Below are positions 37,166 to 46,384 of a stretch of 64,000 nucleotides of DNA, piece after piece. Under the pieces are notes generated by a model. It saw nothing but the letters and a program-made list of their open reading frames with translations, did no database searches and was not told the origin of the DNA. The DNA comes from Ignavibacteriota bacterium. GTDB taxonomy: Bacteria; Bacteroidota; Ignavibacteria; UBA10030; UBA6906. The translations under genes were made by a program, and so were the position numbers. The stretch's first letter is position 1; each line of letters starts with the position of its first letter. The stretch is taken from assembly GCA_016707525.1 (NCBI GenBank), contig JADJHP010000002.1:442501-506500 (forward strand), given 5' to 3'.

Positions 37166-40100
37166 ATGAAAAGAGCTCTCATCGTAGTGGCCGCGCTTCT
37201 CATGTTCATGCCGGCATCGGGTTCTGCGCAGACCTCACACCGCACGGTTCTCCTTCCGTTCCTCGCAAAGAAGTACACCTATCAATTCGCGAAATCAGGT
37301 GCTTCGGTCACCGCGAAATTCTACAAGCTCGGCAGTGATACCGGTACCGGTTGGACCAGAGGCGACGGGGCCTTCGGCACGCTCAATAATACCTCCTCAC
37401 CTCCTTGTCCCCTGAACGACACGGCGCACATCAAAACGATCTGGCCGTCCTCCCGTGACCTCCTTATCCGCCGTCATCTCTCGATCCCGGCCGGGGCCAG
37501 GAATGTCGTGATCAAGGTGGCTCTCGACAATGGTGTTCGCGTGTACTTCAACGGGAAGGATGTGTGTGGTGGCGAACGGGAGCACAACTCCTGTGCGACC
37601 GCGGAGGGAGACATCATCATCGCGGTTCCTGACAGCCTTCTCCGGGCCGGCGACAACCTGCTGGCGGTGCGCGGGGAATGGGAAAGCTCCAAGAGTTACC
37701 TCGACCTGACCGTCGAGGGCGATGTCGCCTACACCATCGACGCATCGGCGGGCACCGGCGGCACCATCACGCCGTCAGGCCGCCTGACCATCTACGCCGG
37801 CGCGAGTGCCTCCTTCCGCATCACGCCTCAAACAGGAATGCATGTCGATAGCTTGATCGTCGATGGTGCGCCGGTCACGCCGGACACCGCGTACACCTTC
37901 GCCGCCGTGGGTGCGAACCACGCCATCCGGGCGACATTCAGCGTGAACTACTATTCGTTGTCGACCGCGGTCGACCCTCCGGCTGCCGGATCTGTTACTG
38001 TGTCTCCTGCTTCCGGTCCGTATATCCACGGCTCCGCGGTGACCATGACGGCATTCGCAGCAACCGGGTATCATTTCGAAGGTTGGTCGGGCGATACCAC
38101 CGCATCGGACAATCCGTTGACGGTCACTCTGCTTGCCAATCGCACGCTCACCGCGCGTTTCGCTGCCAACATGCAGCAGACCTTCCCGGTCTCGAGTTTG
38201 AGTGACAGCGGACCCGGCTCACTGCGTTCTGCGATCGAACAGGCCAATACGAATCCGGGGACGGATGTCATCACCTTCGGCGGCGGAGTGAGCGGAACGA
38301 TCTCCCTGCTGACCCCTCTTCCGATCCTTGCGGATGCCATTGTCGTGCAGGGGGCAACGGATGGGAACGGCATCCCTCTCGTCACCGTGCAGCCATCGCC
38401 GTCGTTCACCCCCTCCTCCGCGGCGCCGGATGGGCTGCAATTCTCCGGCGTGTTCCTTCGCTGGGGATACACTCCGGCGAAGACAACGCTGCATGGACTC
38501 CGCATCTCCGGGTTCAGCGGCTCGGGCGTCGTGATCCTCAGCGACAGCAATCGGATCGAAGGTTGCGAGATCACCGGCAACGGCGGTGATGGGGTCACGG
38601 TGTACGGAGGGAACGGAAATACGATCGGCGGCACGTCCGCCGGTACGGCGAACCGTATCCACCACAACGGCGGCAATGGCGTTGCGGTACGGCAGGCGTT
38701 GGCCACCGGCTTCCCCTCCGGGAACGCGGTGCTCGGCAATGAGATCCATGGGAACGGCGCACTGGGTATCGATCTCGGCTCCGCCGGTGTGACGGCGAAC
38801 CGTTATCAGCCGGGGCCCTCCCGGATCGAACAGCGTCCGCCGGTACCACCCGCGGTGAACTATGCGCAGAACTATCCCATTCTGTTCTATGCCTCCATCG
38901 CAGGGAGTGCTCCAGCCTCGTCCATTCAGGGTTCGCTCCTGAACTGGCCCAACAGCACGTTCAGGATCGAGTTCTACGTCAACGATACCACGGATGATGC
39001 CGGCTACGGTGAAGGACGAAGGCTCGCGGGCGTCCAATCCGTGACAACGAACGATACCGGTTACGCGTGGTTCGAAGCTGCGGTGGCGCCTCTTGCATGG
39101 GGACAGTACGTCACCGCCACGGCAACGGATGCGGCAGGGAACACGTCGGAATTTGCGGCCGATCTGCCTGTCGGCGTGCGGACGCGTCACTTCGGTGACG
39201 GATTCGTCGTGAACACGACACTCGCCGGGATCCCGTTGCACTGGCCGGGTGGGAACGGTTCGTATGCCATCAGCCCGAGCGTTCAGGACCCTGCACTCCG
39301 CTCCATGATCGAGCAGGGGTTTGCGACCTGGAACGCGTTGTCCGGAACGACAAGCAAAGGCGCACCCTGGCGGTTGAACTACACGCCCGCGACGTCTGCC
39401 TCGAACCAGTATGGCGGTTCGCCGGATGGCCTCAATAATGTGGTCTGGATAACAGAAGACTGGTCCGCGGTGACAGGTGCCGATGAGAATGTGATCGCGG
39501 TGACGCGCGTCCGGTACAACGCCCTGAACGGCGAAATGACCGATGTGGACATCGCGTTCAACGCCAGGAGCGCAACGAATCCCGGCGGCTTTGAATTCGG
39601 GGAATCGCAGGTGGACGACCCCGATGGCACGATCCGCGATCTCTCGAATGTCGCGGTACATGAGATCGGGCACTACGGTGGATTGGGAGATATCTATGAC
39701 CCGGGCTACCCGCCGTACGTGCCCGCCATGGGATCGGGCAACGGGGATTGGACGATGTACGGCATCATCCGGGGAAGTGAGCTCAAGAAGCGGACACTGG
39801 AAGCGCCGGACCGGAATGGGATCTCGTACATCTATGAGAATGCACCGCCGGGGCGCATCGACCTGATGCTGGTCTTCGATGGTTCCACGGACTATGTCTC
39901 GTCGTACGGTGCATTCGATGCAGGCAAGAACGCGGCCGTCGAACTCGTCCAGCGCATGGGCGTGGGGGACCGCGTTGGCGTCGTGCAGTTGCCGTCGACG
40001 CTGGTGCTGGGGCTGCGTGAGATCACCGCGGACTCGACGTCACGCCTCGCGGTGATCACTGCGATCAGAGGACTGACGCCGGGAGGAACGAGCGGCATCG

Positions 40101-42364
40101 GGGCCGGATTGCAGACGGCTCTCTCGCAACTGAGTGCAACCCCCGGGGGCATCCGGGCAATGATGCTGTTCAGCGCCGGCGAGGAGAGCGGCAGTCCCTC
40201 CGCGGTCAGTGTCATCCCGTCGCTGGTCGCCGCGGACAGCACGCGCCTCTTCACGCTCGGCTTCGGGTCGAGCCCGGGTTACGCGCAGGAACTCAGCAGC
40301 TCGCTGGCGAACGGTACGGGCGGGGCGTACTACCTGACCACGCCCGCGGATCTCGATCTCGCCGTGAAGGAAATGTGGAACCGGTTGAACAGCCTGCAAC
40401 TGATCGGGTTCACGACGTTCGCCTCGAATCTTCCCGGCTTCAACTGGCAGGGCGGGTTCAACTATCAGGGCGGATTCAATTACCAGGGTGGATTCAACTA
40501 TCAGGGTGGGTTCAACTGGCAGGGTGGTTTCAACTGGCAGGGTGCGGTGGATGAAGGAACCCTGACGCTGCTTCCCGGCTTCAACTGGCAGGGGAGTTCC
40601 GGTGATCTGGCGCTTGTGCCCCCGCAGGATGGATTGGTCGTTCCGACAGCGCCACCGTACACGATCCCGCAGCAGTATGCGATCATCACCCCCACGGATT
40701 GGGACAAGTACCCTTCGCCGAATCCGTTCTTCACGAGCATCCGCTACGTGAAGGGAGAGACGTACAGCTTCTACGAGATCACCAATCCGAAGCCCGGCGT
40801 GTGGACGCTCATTCCGGCCGGTGATGCCGCGAACCCGGTGGAGGCCGAGCAACTCGATCTGACCCTTGTCGGGGTTGCCGACGTGACGATGCAGACATAC
40901 CTGCCGGCCACGACATTCCAGCCAGGCGCTACCATCGGGATGCAGGTGAACCTGTCGCACGGCGGGCTCTCGATAAGCGGCGAGCACATCGCCGGTGGGT
41001 CGGTCATCAATGACGCTCAGGTCGAGGCGGTGGTCCTCCTCCCGGATTCTTCGGCGACGGAGATCGTGGCGCTTGCGCCGATGGGCAATGGACTCTACCA
41101 GGGGCCTTTCACGTCGACCAGCACGCCGGGGACGTACAACATCTCCATCCGTGCCGCGGGGAACATCTCGGTGTCGGGCCCGGCAGGCCCGGTGACCATG
41201 GCGTTCACCCGTCAGCGTGAACAGTCGGTCTACGTGATCTCCCCGTTCGTACCCGATGCGGTCCTCTTCGCGTCACGCTCCGTGACTCTCGGAGATCACT
41301 CCGTTGTGCAGACGGGCAGCATCATCGCGAACCAGGCGGGCGGCTCGGTGAAGCTGGGCGATGATGTACGGACCCCCGGGAAGTACAATATCAAGGCGGA
41401 CAGGATCACGCTCGAAGATAGTGCCAGGGTAGCCGGCAATGTGTACTACAATCAATTGAGCAATGAGGGGACGATCCTCGGGACCCGGACGACGCCCATC
41501 GCGCTGCCGGTCGTTGCCGCGCTTCCGACGTTCCTCATGGCGAATCCCGGCACCGCGGATGTGAAGGTCTCGAACGGTGGGAGCAAGAGCATTGCGCCCG
41601 GGCGGTACAGGGATGTGACCGTCGGTTCGTCGGGGAGTCTGACGCTGAACGGGGCGGGGACGTATGACTTCCGCTCGATCCGGCTTCAGTCCGGTGCGAA
41701 ACTCTACTTCACCGGCGCTTCGAGGGTACGGGCTTCGCTCTGGTTCCGCGCCGACCAGGGGACGTATGTCGGGCCGAAGAACGGAAGCATGATCACGGAA
41801 TCCGACATCGTGTTCTATGTCGCCGGAACGGATGCGCAATCGTCGTACACCACATCCGTGAATCTCGGACCGGCGATCACGCTCTACGCGAACGTGTATG
41901 CACCGAACGGTACTCTGTGGCTGCAGTCGAATACCAGGGCCACCGGCGCGTATGTCGGGAAGGATGTCCGGGTTGATGAGTGTGTCGACCTTACGCTCGG
42001 AACGAGCTTCACCGGTCTGGCCAGGCCGGGAGCGGACGGATGGACGAAGGCGCCGGGCGAGGACGTGGTCACGGCAGAGGTGCCGCAGAGCGTCGTCCTG
42101 GACCAGAACTATCCGAACCCGTTCAACCCCAGCACGCAGATCCGGTACGGCCTGCCGCACCAGGGGCACGTGGTGCTCACCATTCACAACATCCTCGGCC
42201 AGGAGGTCGCACGGCTTGTGGATGAGGTGCAGGCCGAAGGCTTCCATGAGGTACGCTGGAACGGCACGAATCATTCCGGCACCATCGTGGGCTCGGGCGT
42301 GTACTTCTTCCGTCTGCGATCGGACGGCCTCACCGAGAACAGGAGGATGTTGCTGCTGAAATGA
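37166..42364 (+). CDS. Giant secreted snapalysin/matrixin-like metalloprotease with vWA, hexapeptide repeats and Por-type sorting domain
   Basis: 1732 residues; start at 37166 with AGGAG upstream. Signal peptide 1-21. Then a galactose-binding-like domain (about 50-190), a bacterial beta repeat (FEGWSGD near 310), a right-handed beta-helix (about 335-550), and a zinc protease with HExxHxxGxxD (H832, E833, H836, D842); Asp as third ligand is snapalysin-like. A vWA-like domain (about 896-1080) carries DLMLVFDGS. Six tandem GFN(W/Y)QG units lie at 1091-1126 and one more at 1138-1143. A beta-solenoid-like region (about 1356-1620) and an NPFNPST sorting domain (about 1640-1732) end it. Its stop overlaps the start of the sensor phosphatase by four bases. 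Substrate and target unknown. Confidence 0.88.
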   Translation: MKRALIVVAALLMFMPASGSAQTSHRTVLLPFLAKKYTYQFAKSGASVTAKFYKLGSDTGTGWTRGDGAFGTLNNTSSPPCPLNDTAHIKTIWPSSRDLLIRRHLSIPAGARNVVIKVALDNGVRVYFNGKDVCGGEREHNSCATAEGDIIIAVPDSLLRAGDNLLAVRGEWESSKSYLDLTVEGDVAYTIDASAGTGGTITPSGRLTIYAGASASFRITPQTGMHVDSLIVDGAPVTPDTAYTFAAVGANHAIRATFSVNYYSLSTAVDPPAAGSVTVSPASGPYIHGSAVTMTAFAATGYHFEGWSGDTTASDNPLTVTLLANRTLTARFAANMQQTFPVSSLSDSGPGSLRSAIEQANTNPGTDVITFGGGVSGTISLLTPLPILADAIVVQGATDGNGIPLVTVQPSPSFTPSSAAPDGLQFSGVFLRWGYTPAKTTLHGLRISGFSGSGVVILSDSNRIEGCEITGNGGDGVTVYGGNGNTIGGTSAGTANRIHHNGGNGVAVRQALATGFPSGNAVLGNEIHGNGALGIDLGSAGVTANRYQPGPSRIEQRPPVPPAVNYAQNYPILFYASIAGSAPASSIQGSLLNWPNSTFRIEFYVNDTTDDAGYGEGRRLAGVQSVTTNDTGYAWFEAAVAPLAWGQYVTATATDAAGNTSEFAADLPVGVRTRHFGDGFVVNTTLAGIPLHWPGGNGSYAISPSVQDPALRSMIEQGFATWNALSGTTSKGAPWRLNYTPATSASNQYGGSPDGLNNVVWITEDWSAVTGADENVIAVTRVRYNALNGEMTDVDIAFNARSATNPGGFEFGESQVDDPDGTIRDLSNVAVHEIGHYGGLGDIYDPGYPPYVPAMGSGNGDWTMYGIIRGSELKKRTLEAPDRNGISYIYENAPPGRIDLMLVFDGSTDYVSSYGAFDAGKNAAVELVQRMGVGDRVGVVQLPSTLVLGLREITADSTSRLAVITAIRGLTPGGTSGIGAGLQTALSQLSATPGGIRAMMLFSAGEESGSPSAVSVIPSLVAADSTRLFTLGFGSSPGYAQELSSSLANGTGGAYYLTTPADLDLAVKEMWNRLNSLQLIGFTTFASNLPGFNWQGGFNYQGGFNYQGGFNYQGGFNWQGGFNWQGAVDEGTLTLLPGFNWQGSSGDLALVPPQDGLVVPTAPPYTIPQQYAIITPTDWDKYPSPNPFFTSIRYVKGETYSFYEITNPKPGVWTLIPAGDAANPVEAEQLDLTLVGVADVTMQTYLPATTFQPGATIGMQVNLSHGGLSISGEHIAGGSVINDAQVEAVVLLPDSSATEIVALAPMGNGLYQGPFTSTSTPGTYNISIRAAGNISVSGPAGPVTMAFTRQREQSVYVISPFVPDAVLFASRSVTLGDHSVVQTGSIIANQAGGSVKLGDDVRTPGKYNIKADRITLEDSARVAGNVYYNQLSNEGTILGTRTTPIALPVVAALPTFLMANPGTADVKVSNGGSKSIAPGRYRDVTVGSSGSLTLNGAGTYDFRSIRLQSGAKLYFTGASRVRASLWFRADQGTYVGPKNGSMITESDIVFYVAGTDAQSSYTTSVNLGPAITLYANVYAPNGTLWLQSNTRATGAYVGKDVRVDECVDLTLGTSFTGLARPGADGWTKAPGEDVVTAEVPQSVVLDQNYPNPFNPSTQIRYGLPHQGHVVLTIHNILGQEVARLVDEVQAEGFHEVRWNGTNHSGTIVGSGVYFFRLRSDGLTENRRMLLLK
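40436..40543 (+). repeat. Six tandem 18-base coding repeats (GFN[WY]QG)
   Basis: Six in-frame 18-base units encode GFNWQG, three GFNYQG, then two GFNWQG. A seventh copy lies at 40577-40594; both the array and the single copy are preceded by LP. Third-codon positions differ between units, so the repeat is kept at protein level and is not a fresh slippage product. Confidence 0.9.
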
Positions 42365-45300
42365 TGCCCTCCAGCACGCGATCCCTCTTCGTTGTCCTCT
42401 CTGTGCTTGCAGGAACGGTGCTGGGTACCAGCACCGTTCTGCATGCACAGGACGGACTGGTTTTCTCTCATTTCGGTGTGCGCGATGGGCTCTCCCAGGG
42501 GTCCGTCAATTGCATCCTGCAGGACAGCAAGGGATTCGTGTGGATAGGGACGCAGGACGGCCTCAACAGATTCGACGGGTACACATGCAAGATCTATAAG
42601 CATGACCCCGCGGACCCGCGCACGATCAATGACAACTGGGTGCTGACTATCGCTGAGGATTCCGCCGGCGTCCTCTGGGTCCGCACCATGAACGGTGCGA
42701 TGCTGAACAGGTTCGATCGTGTGAGCGAGTCCTTCTCGCCGGTGCCGCGCGACAGCGTCCGGCACACAATGGTGCAGAGCAACAGCGTCAAGGCCGAGCA
42801 TGATGATCCTGATGGCACCCGCTGGCGTGGGACTCTCGGCGGCGGCCTGACACGCACGGATCCCCGCACCGGTGCAACAACGACGTACAAGCATGACCTG
42901 AAGGATCCGGCGAGCCTGATCGACGACCGGGTGTATTCGATCCATCGCGACCGGAGCGGGACGCTCTGGGTCGGGACCCGCGAAGGGTTGGAGGAATTCC
43001 AACCGGCAACGGGGACGTTCCTGCATCATCGCCACGTCGACGGTGACCCGACAAGCCTGAGCGATAACTGGGTGTGGCCGATCCTGGAAGACCGTGCCGG
43101 CGATCTCTGGATAGGGACGTTCCGGGGAGGATTGAACAGGTTCGACCGCGCAACGAAAACCTTCACCCATTTCCGCCATGAGGAGAACGATCCGCGAAGC
43201 CTGGCTGGTGATCAGATCTATGCACTGTTCCAGGACCGGGCCGGCGTCATCTGGGTTGGCATGAATGACCATGGCGTGGACCGCTTCCATCCGGAGTTCG
43301 GTGCTTTCCACCACCTGTCGCACGACCCGGCCAACCCGAAGAGCCTGCAGGACAACAACATTCTCTCGATCACCGTCGGCAGGTCGGGTATTCCCTGGAT
43401 CGGGACGCGGGGTGGGCTCGAACGCTATGACCGGGGGACGCGGGCGTTCACGCACTTCAGGAACGTTCCGGGCGATTCACGCAGCATTGGTGACAATCAG
43501 GCGCAGGTGTTACTCGAGGACTCCAGAGGGAACCTGTGGATCGGCATGGTCAGCAGCGGACTCGACCGTTACGATCGCAGTACCCGGACCTTCAGCCATT
43601 TTCGTCATGACCCGTCGAACCCCGGGAGTCTGAGCGACAACAGAGTCTATGCGCTCTGTGAGGACCGGGATGGGAAGATCTGGGTCGGCACCTATGGAGG
43701 CGGGTTGAACCTTCTGGACCCTGACAAGGGGTCGTTCGTGCGCTTCATGCACGCCGACTCGCTTCCCGGGAGTCTGAGTGCGCCGGGTGTGTTTGCGCTC
43801 GAGCTGGACCGCGATGGGGTGCTGTGGGTAGGGACGTTCGGCGGAGGGTTGGACAAATTCGACCGGGCCAGCAGGACCTTCCAACACTTCAAGCATGACC
43901 CCGCGGACGCATCCAGCCTCAGCGATGATCTTGTTGCGTGTCTGCACGAGGATGGCCGCGGGGTGTTGTGGGTGGGGACGGCCGGTGGATTGAACCGGCT
44001 TGACCGGGCAACGGGGAAGTTCACCGTGTACAGGCAGAAGCAGGGGTTGCCCAATGATGTGGTGTTTGGCATCGTGGAAGACCGGAGCGGGCATCTGTGG
44101 CTCAGCACCAATAAGGGCCTTGCGCGCTTCGACCCGGCCGCGGAGGCCTTCAGGAATTATGATTACAATGATGGGCTGCAGGGTGACGAGTTCAATCAGA
44201 ACGCGTATGCGCGGGACCCGCTGACCGGCGAGATGTACTTCGGTGGAGGGAATGGCGTCACCGTGTTCCATCCGGACAGCGTCAGGCAGAACCCCTTCGT
44301 TCCACCGGTCGCATTCAGTGCGTTCACGCGCTATAATACGGATGATGAAGAGGGGATGCCCATCGAAGAGACCGGCATCGATGCGAAGGACGCCGTCACG
44401 CTGTCCTACAAGGACAATGTTGCTCAATTCACGTTCGCGGCGCTCAGCTACTATAACAGTGCGAAGAACAGGTATGCGTACCGGCTGGAAGGGTACAGCG
44501 ACAACTGGATCCAGCTCGGGACGGAGCGGCGGGCCACCTTCACGAATCTCGATGGTGGCGACTACGTCCTGCGCGTCCGCGCTTCGAACAGCGACGGCGT
44601 GTGGAATGACGACGGGACCTCGTTGCGTGTGACGGTCATGCCCCCGTGGTGGAAGACCACGTGGGCGTACATTCTCTACGGGATCGTGTTCCTGTCGGTG
44701 CTGTACGGATTGCGCAGCTTTGAGTTGAACCGCCGCGAGCAGAAGGCGCTTGTGCGGGAATCGGAACTCCGGGCGAAGGCGGCGGAGGCCGAGAAGCGTG
44801 CCCTCGAGGCGGAGAATGAGCGGAAGACCAGGGAACTGGAGGACGCGCGCCGTTTGCAGTTGTCCATGCTGCCACAGGAAGTGCCGCAACTGCCCGGGTA
44901 CGAGATCGCGGTGTTCATGCGTACCGCCACGGAAGTGGGTGGCGACTACTATGACTTCGTTCCGGGAGATGGGGGTGTCCTGAACGTCGGGTTCGGCGAT
45001 GCAACGGGGCATGGGATGCAGGCGGGGACGATCGTGACGCTGATGAAGGGCCTCTTTCTTTCCGAGGCGGCACGCACGGGCATTCAGGCATTCTTCCATC
45101 ATTGCAGCGCAACGATCAAAGGTATCCGACTGGGAAGGCTGTTCATGGCGTTCAGCCTGGTGAGGATCAACGGTTCGACGGTCGCGTTCTCCAGTGCGGG
45201 TATGCCGCCGGTCTTTCTGTACCGGCGATCAACGGGGGCCATTGAAGAGATGCAGCTGCGCGGCATGCCGCTCGGTGCCATGAAGAACGCGCCCTACGGG

Positions 45301-45546
45301 CTGCAGGAGATCACGATGGAGAGTGGGGATACGCTCCTTCTCCTTACGGACGGCCTGCCGGAGCAGAAGAATGCCTCGGGAGAAATGTTCGAGTACACGC
45401 GGGTGCAGCAAACGCTTGCGTCGGCCTGCCCGGGTGCTCCCCGTGCGGTCATCGACCAGCTTGTGCGCGCGGGAGAGTCGTGGATGGATGGCGTGCCGCT
45501 CGATGATGATATCACTCTGCTGGTGATCCAGAAGAAGGAGGGATGA
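42361..45546 (+). CDS. Two-component-propeller sensor with PP2C/SpoIIE phosphatase output
   Basis: 1061 residues. Signal peptide about 1-30, periplasmic propeller of about a dozen Reg_prop repeats (GLSQGSVNCILQD, DRSGTLWVGT and similar), Y_Y_Y domain (about 695-758), one membrane helix (about 763-783), a cytoplasmic coiled coil (about 790-835) and a C-terminal PP2C-type phosphatase (about 840-1058) with GGDYYDF, GDATGHG and a late DDDITLL metal motif. Unlike the kinase at 10489 it ends in a phosphatase. In partner switching such enzymes dephosphorylate the STAS protein. Start overlaps the protease stop (ATGA), and its own stop overlaps the next gene, so translation is coupled in both directions. 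Confidence 0.93.
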   Translation: MMPSSTRSLFVVLSVLAGTVLGTSTVLHAQDGLVFSHFGVRDGLSQGSVNCILQDSKGFVWIGTQDGLNRFDGYTCKIYKHDPADPRTINDNWVLTIAEDSAGVLWVRTMNGAMLNRFDRVSESFSPVPRDSVRHTMVQSNSVKAEHDDPDGTRWRGTLGGGLTRTDPRTGATTTYKHDLKDPASLIDDRVYSIHRDRSGTLWVGTREGLEEFQPATGTFLHHRHVDGDPTSLSDNWVWPILEDRAGDLWIGTFRGGLNRFDRATKTFTHFRHEENDPRSLAGDQIYALFQDRAGVIWVGMNDHGVDRFHPEFGAFHHLSHDPANPKSLQDNNILSITVGRSGIPWIGTRGGLERYDRGTRAFTHFRNVPGDSRSIGDNQAQVLLEDSRGNLWIGMVSSGLDRYDRSTRTFSHFRHDPSNPGSLSDNRVYALCEDRDGKIWVGTYGGGLNLLDPDKGSFVRFMHADSLPGSLSAPGVFALELDRDGVLWVGTFGGGLDKFDRASRTFQHFKHDPADASSLSDDLVACLHEDGRGVLWVGTAGGLNRLDRATGKFTVYRQKQGLPNDVVFGIVEDRSGHLWLSTNKGLARFDPAAEAFRNYDYNDGLQGDEFNQNAYARDPLTGEMYFGGGNGVTVFHPDSVRQNPFVPPVAFSAFTRYNTDDEEGMPIEETGIDAKDAVTLSYKDNVAQFTFAALSYYNSAKNRYAYRLEGYSDNWIQLGTERRATFTNLDGGDYVLRVRASNSDGVWNDDGTSLRVTVMPPWWKTTWAYILYGIVFLSVLYGLRSFELNRREQKALVRESELRAKAAEAEKRALEAENERKTRELEDARRLQLSMLPQEVPQLPGYEIAVFMRTATEVGGDYYDFVPGDGGVLNVGFGDATGHGMQAGTIVTLMKGLFLSEAARTGIQAFFHHCSATIKGIRLGRLFMAFSLVRINGSTVAFSSAGMPPVFLYRRSTGAIEEMQLRGMPLGAMKNAPYGLQEITMESGDTLLLLTDGLPEQKNASGEMFEYTRVQQTLASACPGAPRAVIDQLVRAGESWMDGVPLDDDITLLVIQKKEG

Positions 45547-46004
45547 TGCGTACGACAGCGTCCAAAGACACGGTGACGGGAAAGGCCATGGCTGCGCCCA
45601 TGACCTTGAAGATCGCCCTGCCCCGGGTCCCCGGCATCGAACTGGTGGCCCTGCAGGGGCTGGAGCATCTTGCCCACCATCTCGGGATCGCACCGGAGAA
45701 AGTGGGCGAAGCCCGCATCATCGTCACCGAGGCCATCATCAATGCCTTCGAACACGGCGGGCCGGAGACCACCGAAGTGCGTGTCGAATTCACTATGACC
45801 GCGGAGGAATTGACCATCCTCGTCCGCGATGCCGGCCGGGGCTTCGACCCGAAGGCCATGGTCGAACGCCCTTCCATCACGGCGAAGGGCATGCCATCGC
45901 GGCGCGGTTGGGGGATGAAGCTTATGCGTTCACTCTCGGACGGATTCGAGATCAGTTCGGGAAAAATGGGGACCACCATTACGATCACAAAACGGCTCAG
46001 CTGA
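45543..46004 (+). CDS. RsbW-like anti-sigma factor/serine kinase
   Basis: 153 residues, a stand-alone HATPase_c_2 domain. N box E63-x-x-x-N67-x-x-x-H71 (VTEAIINAFEHG), G1 box D96-x-G98-x-G100 and a G2-like RRGWGMKLM are all intact. Such kinases bind a sigma factor or phosphorylate the STAS partner at Ser. It overlaps the phosphatase gene by four bases and lies three bases before the STAS gene. An alternative start at M20 (45600) would leave off a charged N-terminal extension. Cytoplasmic. Confidence 0.93.
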   Translation: MMRTTASKDTVTGKAMAAPMTLKIALPRVPGIELVALQGLEHLAHHLGIAPEKVGEARIIVTEAIINAFEHGGPETTEVRVEFTMTAEELTILVRDAGRGFDPKAMVERPSITAKGMPSRRGWGMKLMRSLSDGFEISSGKMGTTITITKRLS

Positions 46005-46007
46005 CCC

Positions 46008-46364
46008 ATGGAGCAACCATTCAGTCTGACCTCAGAGGTCAGGGACAACCGGCTCATCATCACCACGAACGGCTATGTGAACAACATTGGCGGAGCGGCC
46101 ATCGCGGACGAATTCCAGCGTCATTTTCTCGGTGGGGTGCGCCACGTGATCATCGACCTCGCGCTCTCCCGTGTGGTGAACTCGGTGGGGATGTCCTTCC
46201 TGATCGAGATCATCGAGAAACTCACCGAAACCGGCGGGCGGCTCGTGTTCACGAATCTCGATCCCTCGGTGGACAAGATGCTCGGCATCATGGGGTTGTA
46301 TGACTTTGCCGGCAAGGAAGCGACGACCGAGGACGCGATCCGAACCCTGGCGATACGGTCCTGA
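46008..46364 (+). CDS. STAS-domain anti-anti-sigma factor
   Basis: 118 residues, one STAS domain. The regulatory Ser is S59 in NSVGMSF; the residue before it is Asn where many RsbV/SpoIIAA have Asp. In the unphosphorylated form such proteins bind the RsbW-like kinase and free its target; phosphatases at 42361 and 46385 would reset it. Gene spacing of three bases to the kinase supports a direct pair. Confidence 0.93.
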   Translation: MEQPFSLTSEVRDNRLIITTNGYVNNIGGAAIADEFQRHFLGGVRHVIIDLALSRVVNSVGMSFLIEIIEKLTETGGRLVFTNLDPSVDKMLGIMGLYDFAGKEATTEDAIRTLAIRS

Positions 46365-46384
46365 CTTCCGGGAAGGATTGACCC

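Noticed and set aside
40436..40543. Regular 18-base repeats considered as CRISPR or minisatellite
   Set aside because: No spacers, in frame, protein-level conservation.
43510..45102. Minus-strand open frame of about 530 codons opposite the propeller phosphatase
   Set aside because: Repeat-like only because the propeller on the other strand repeats; no start signal.
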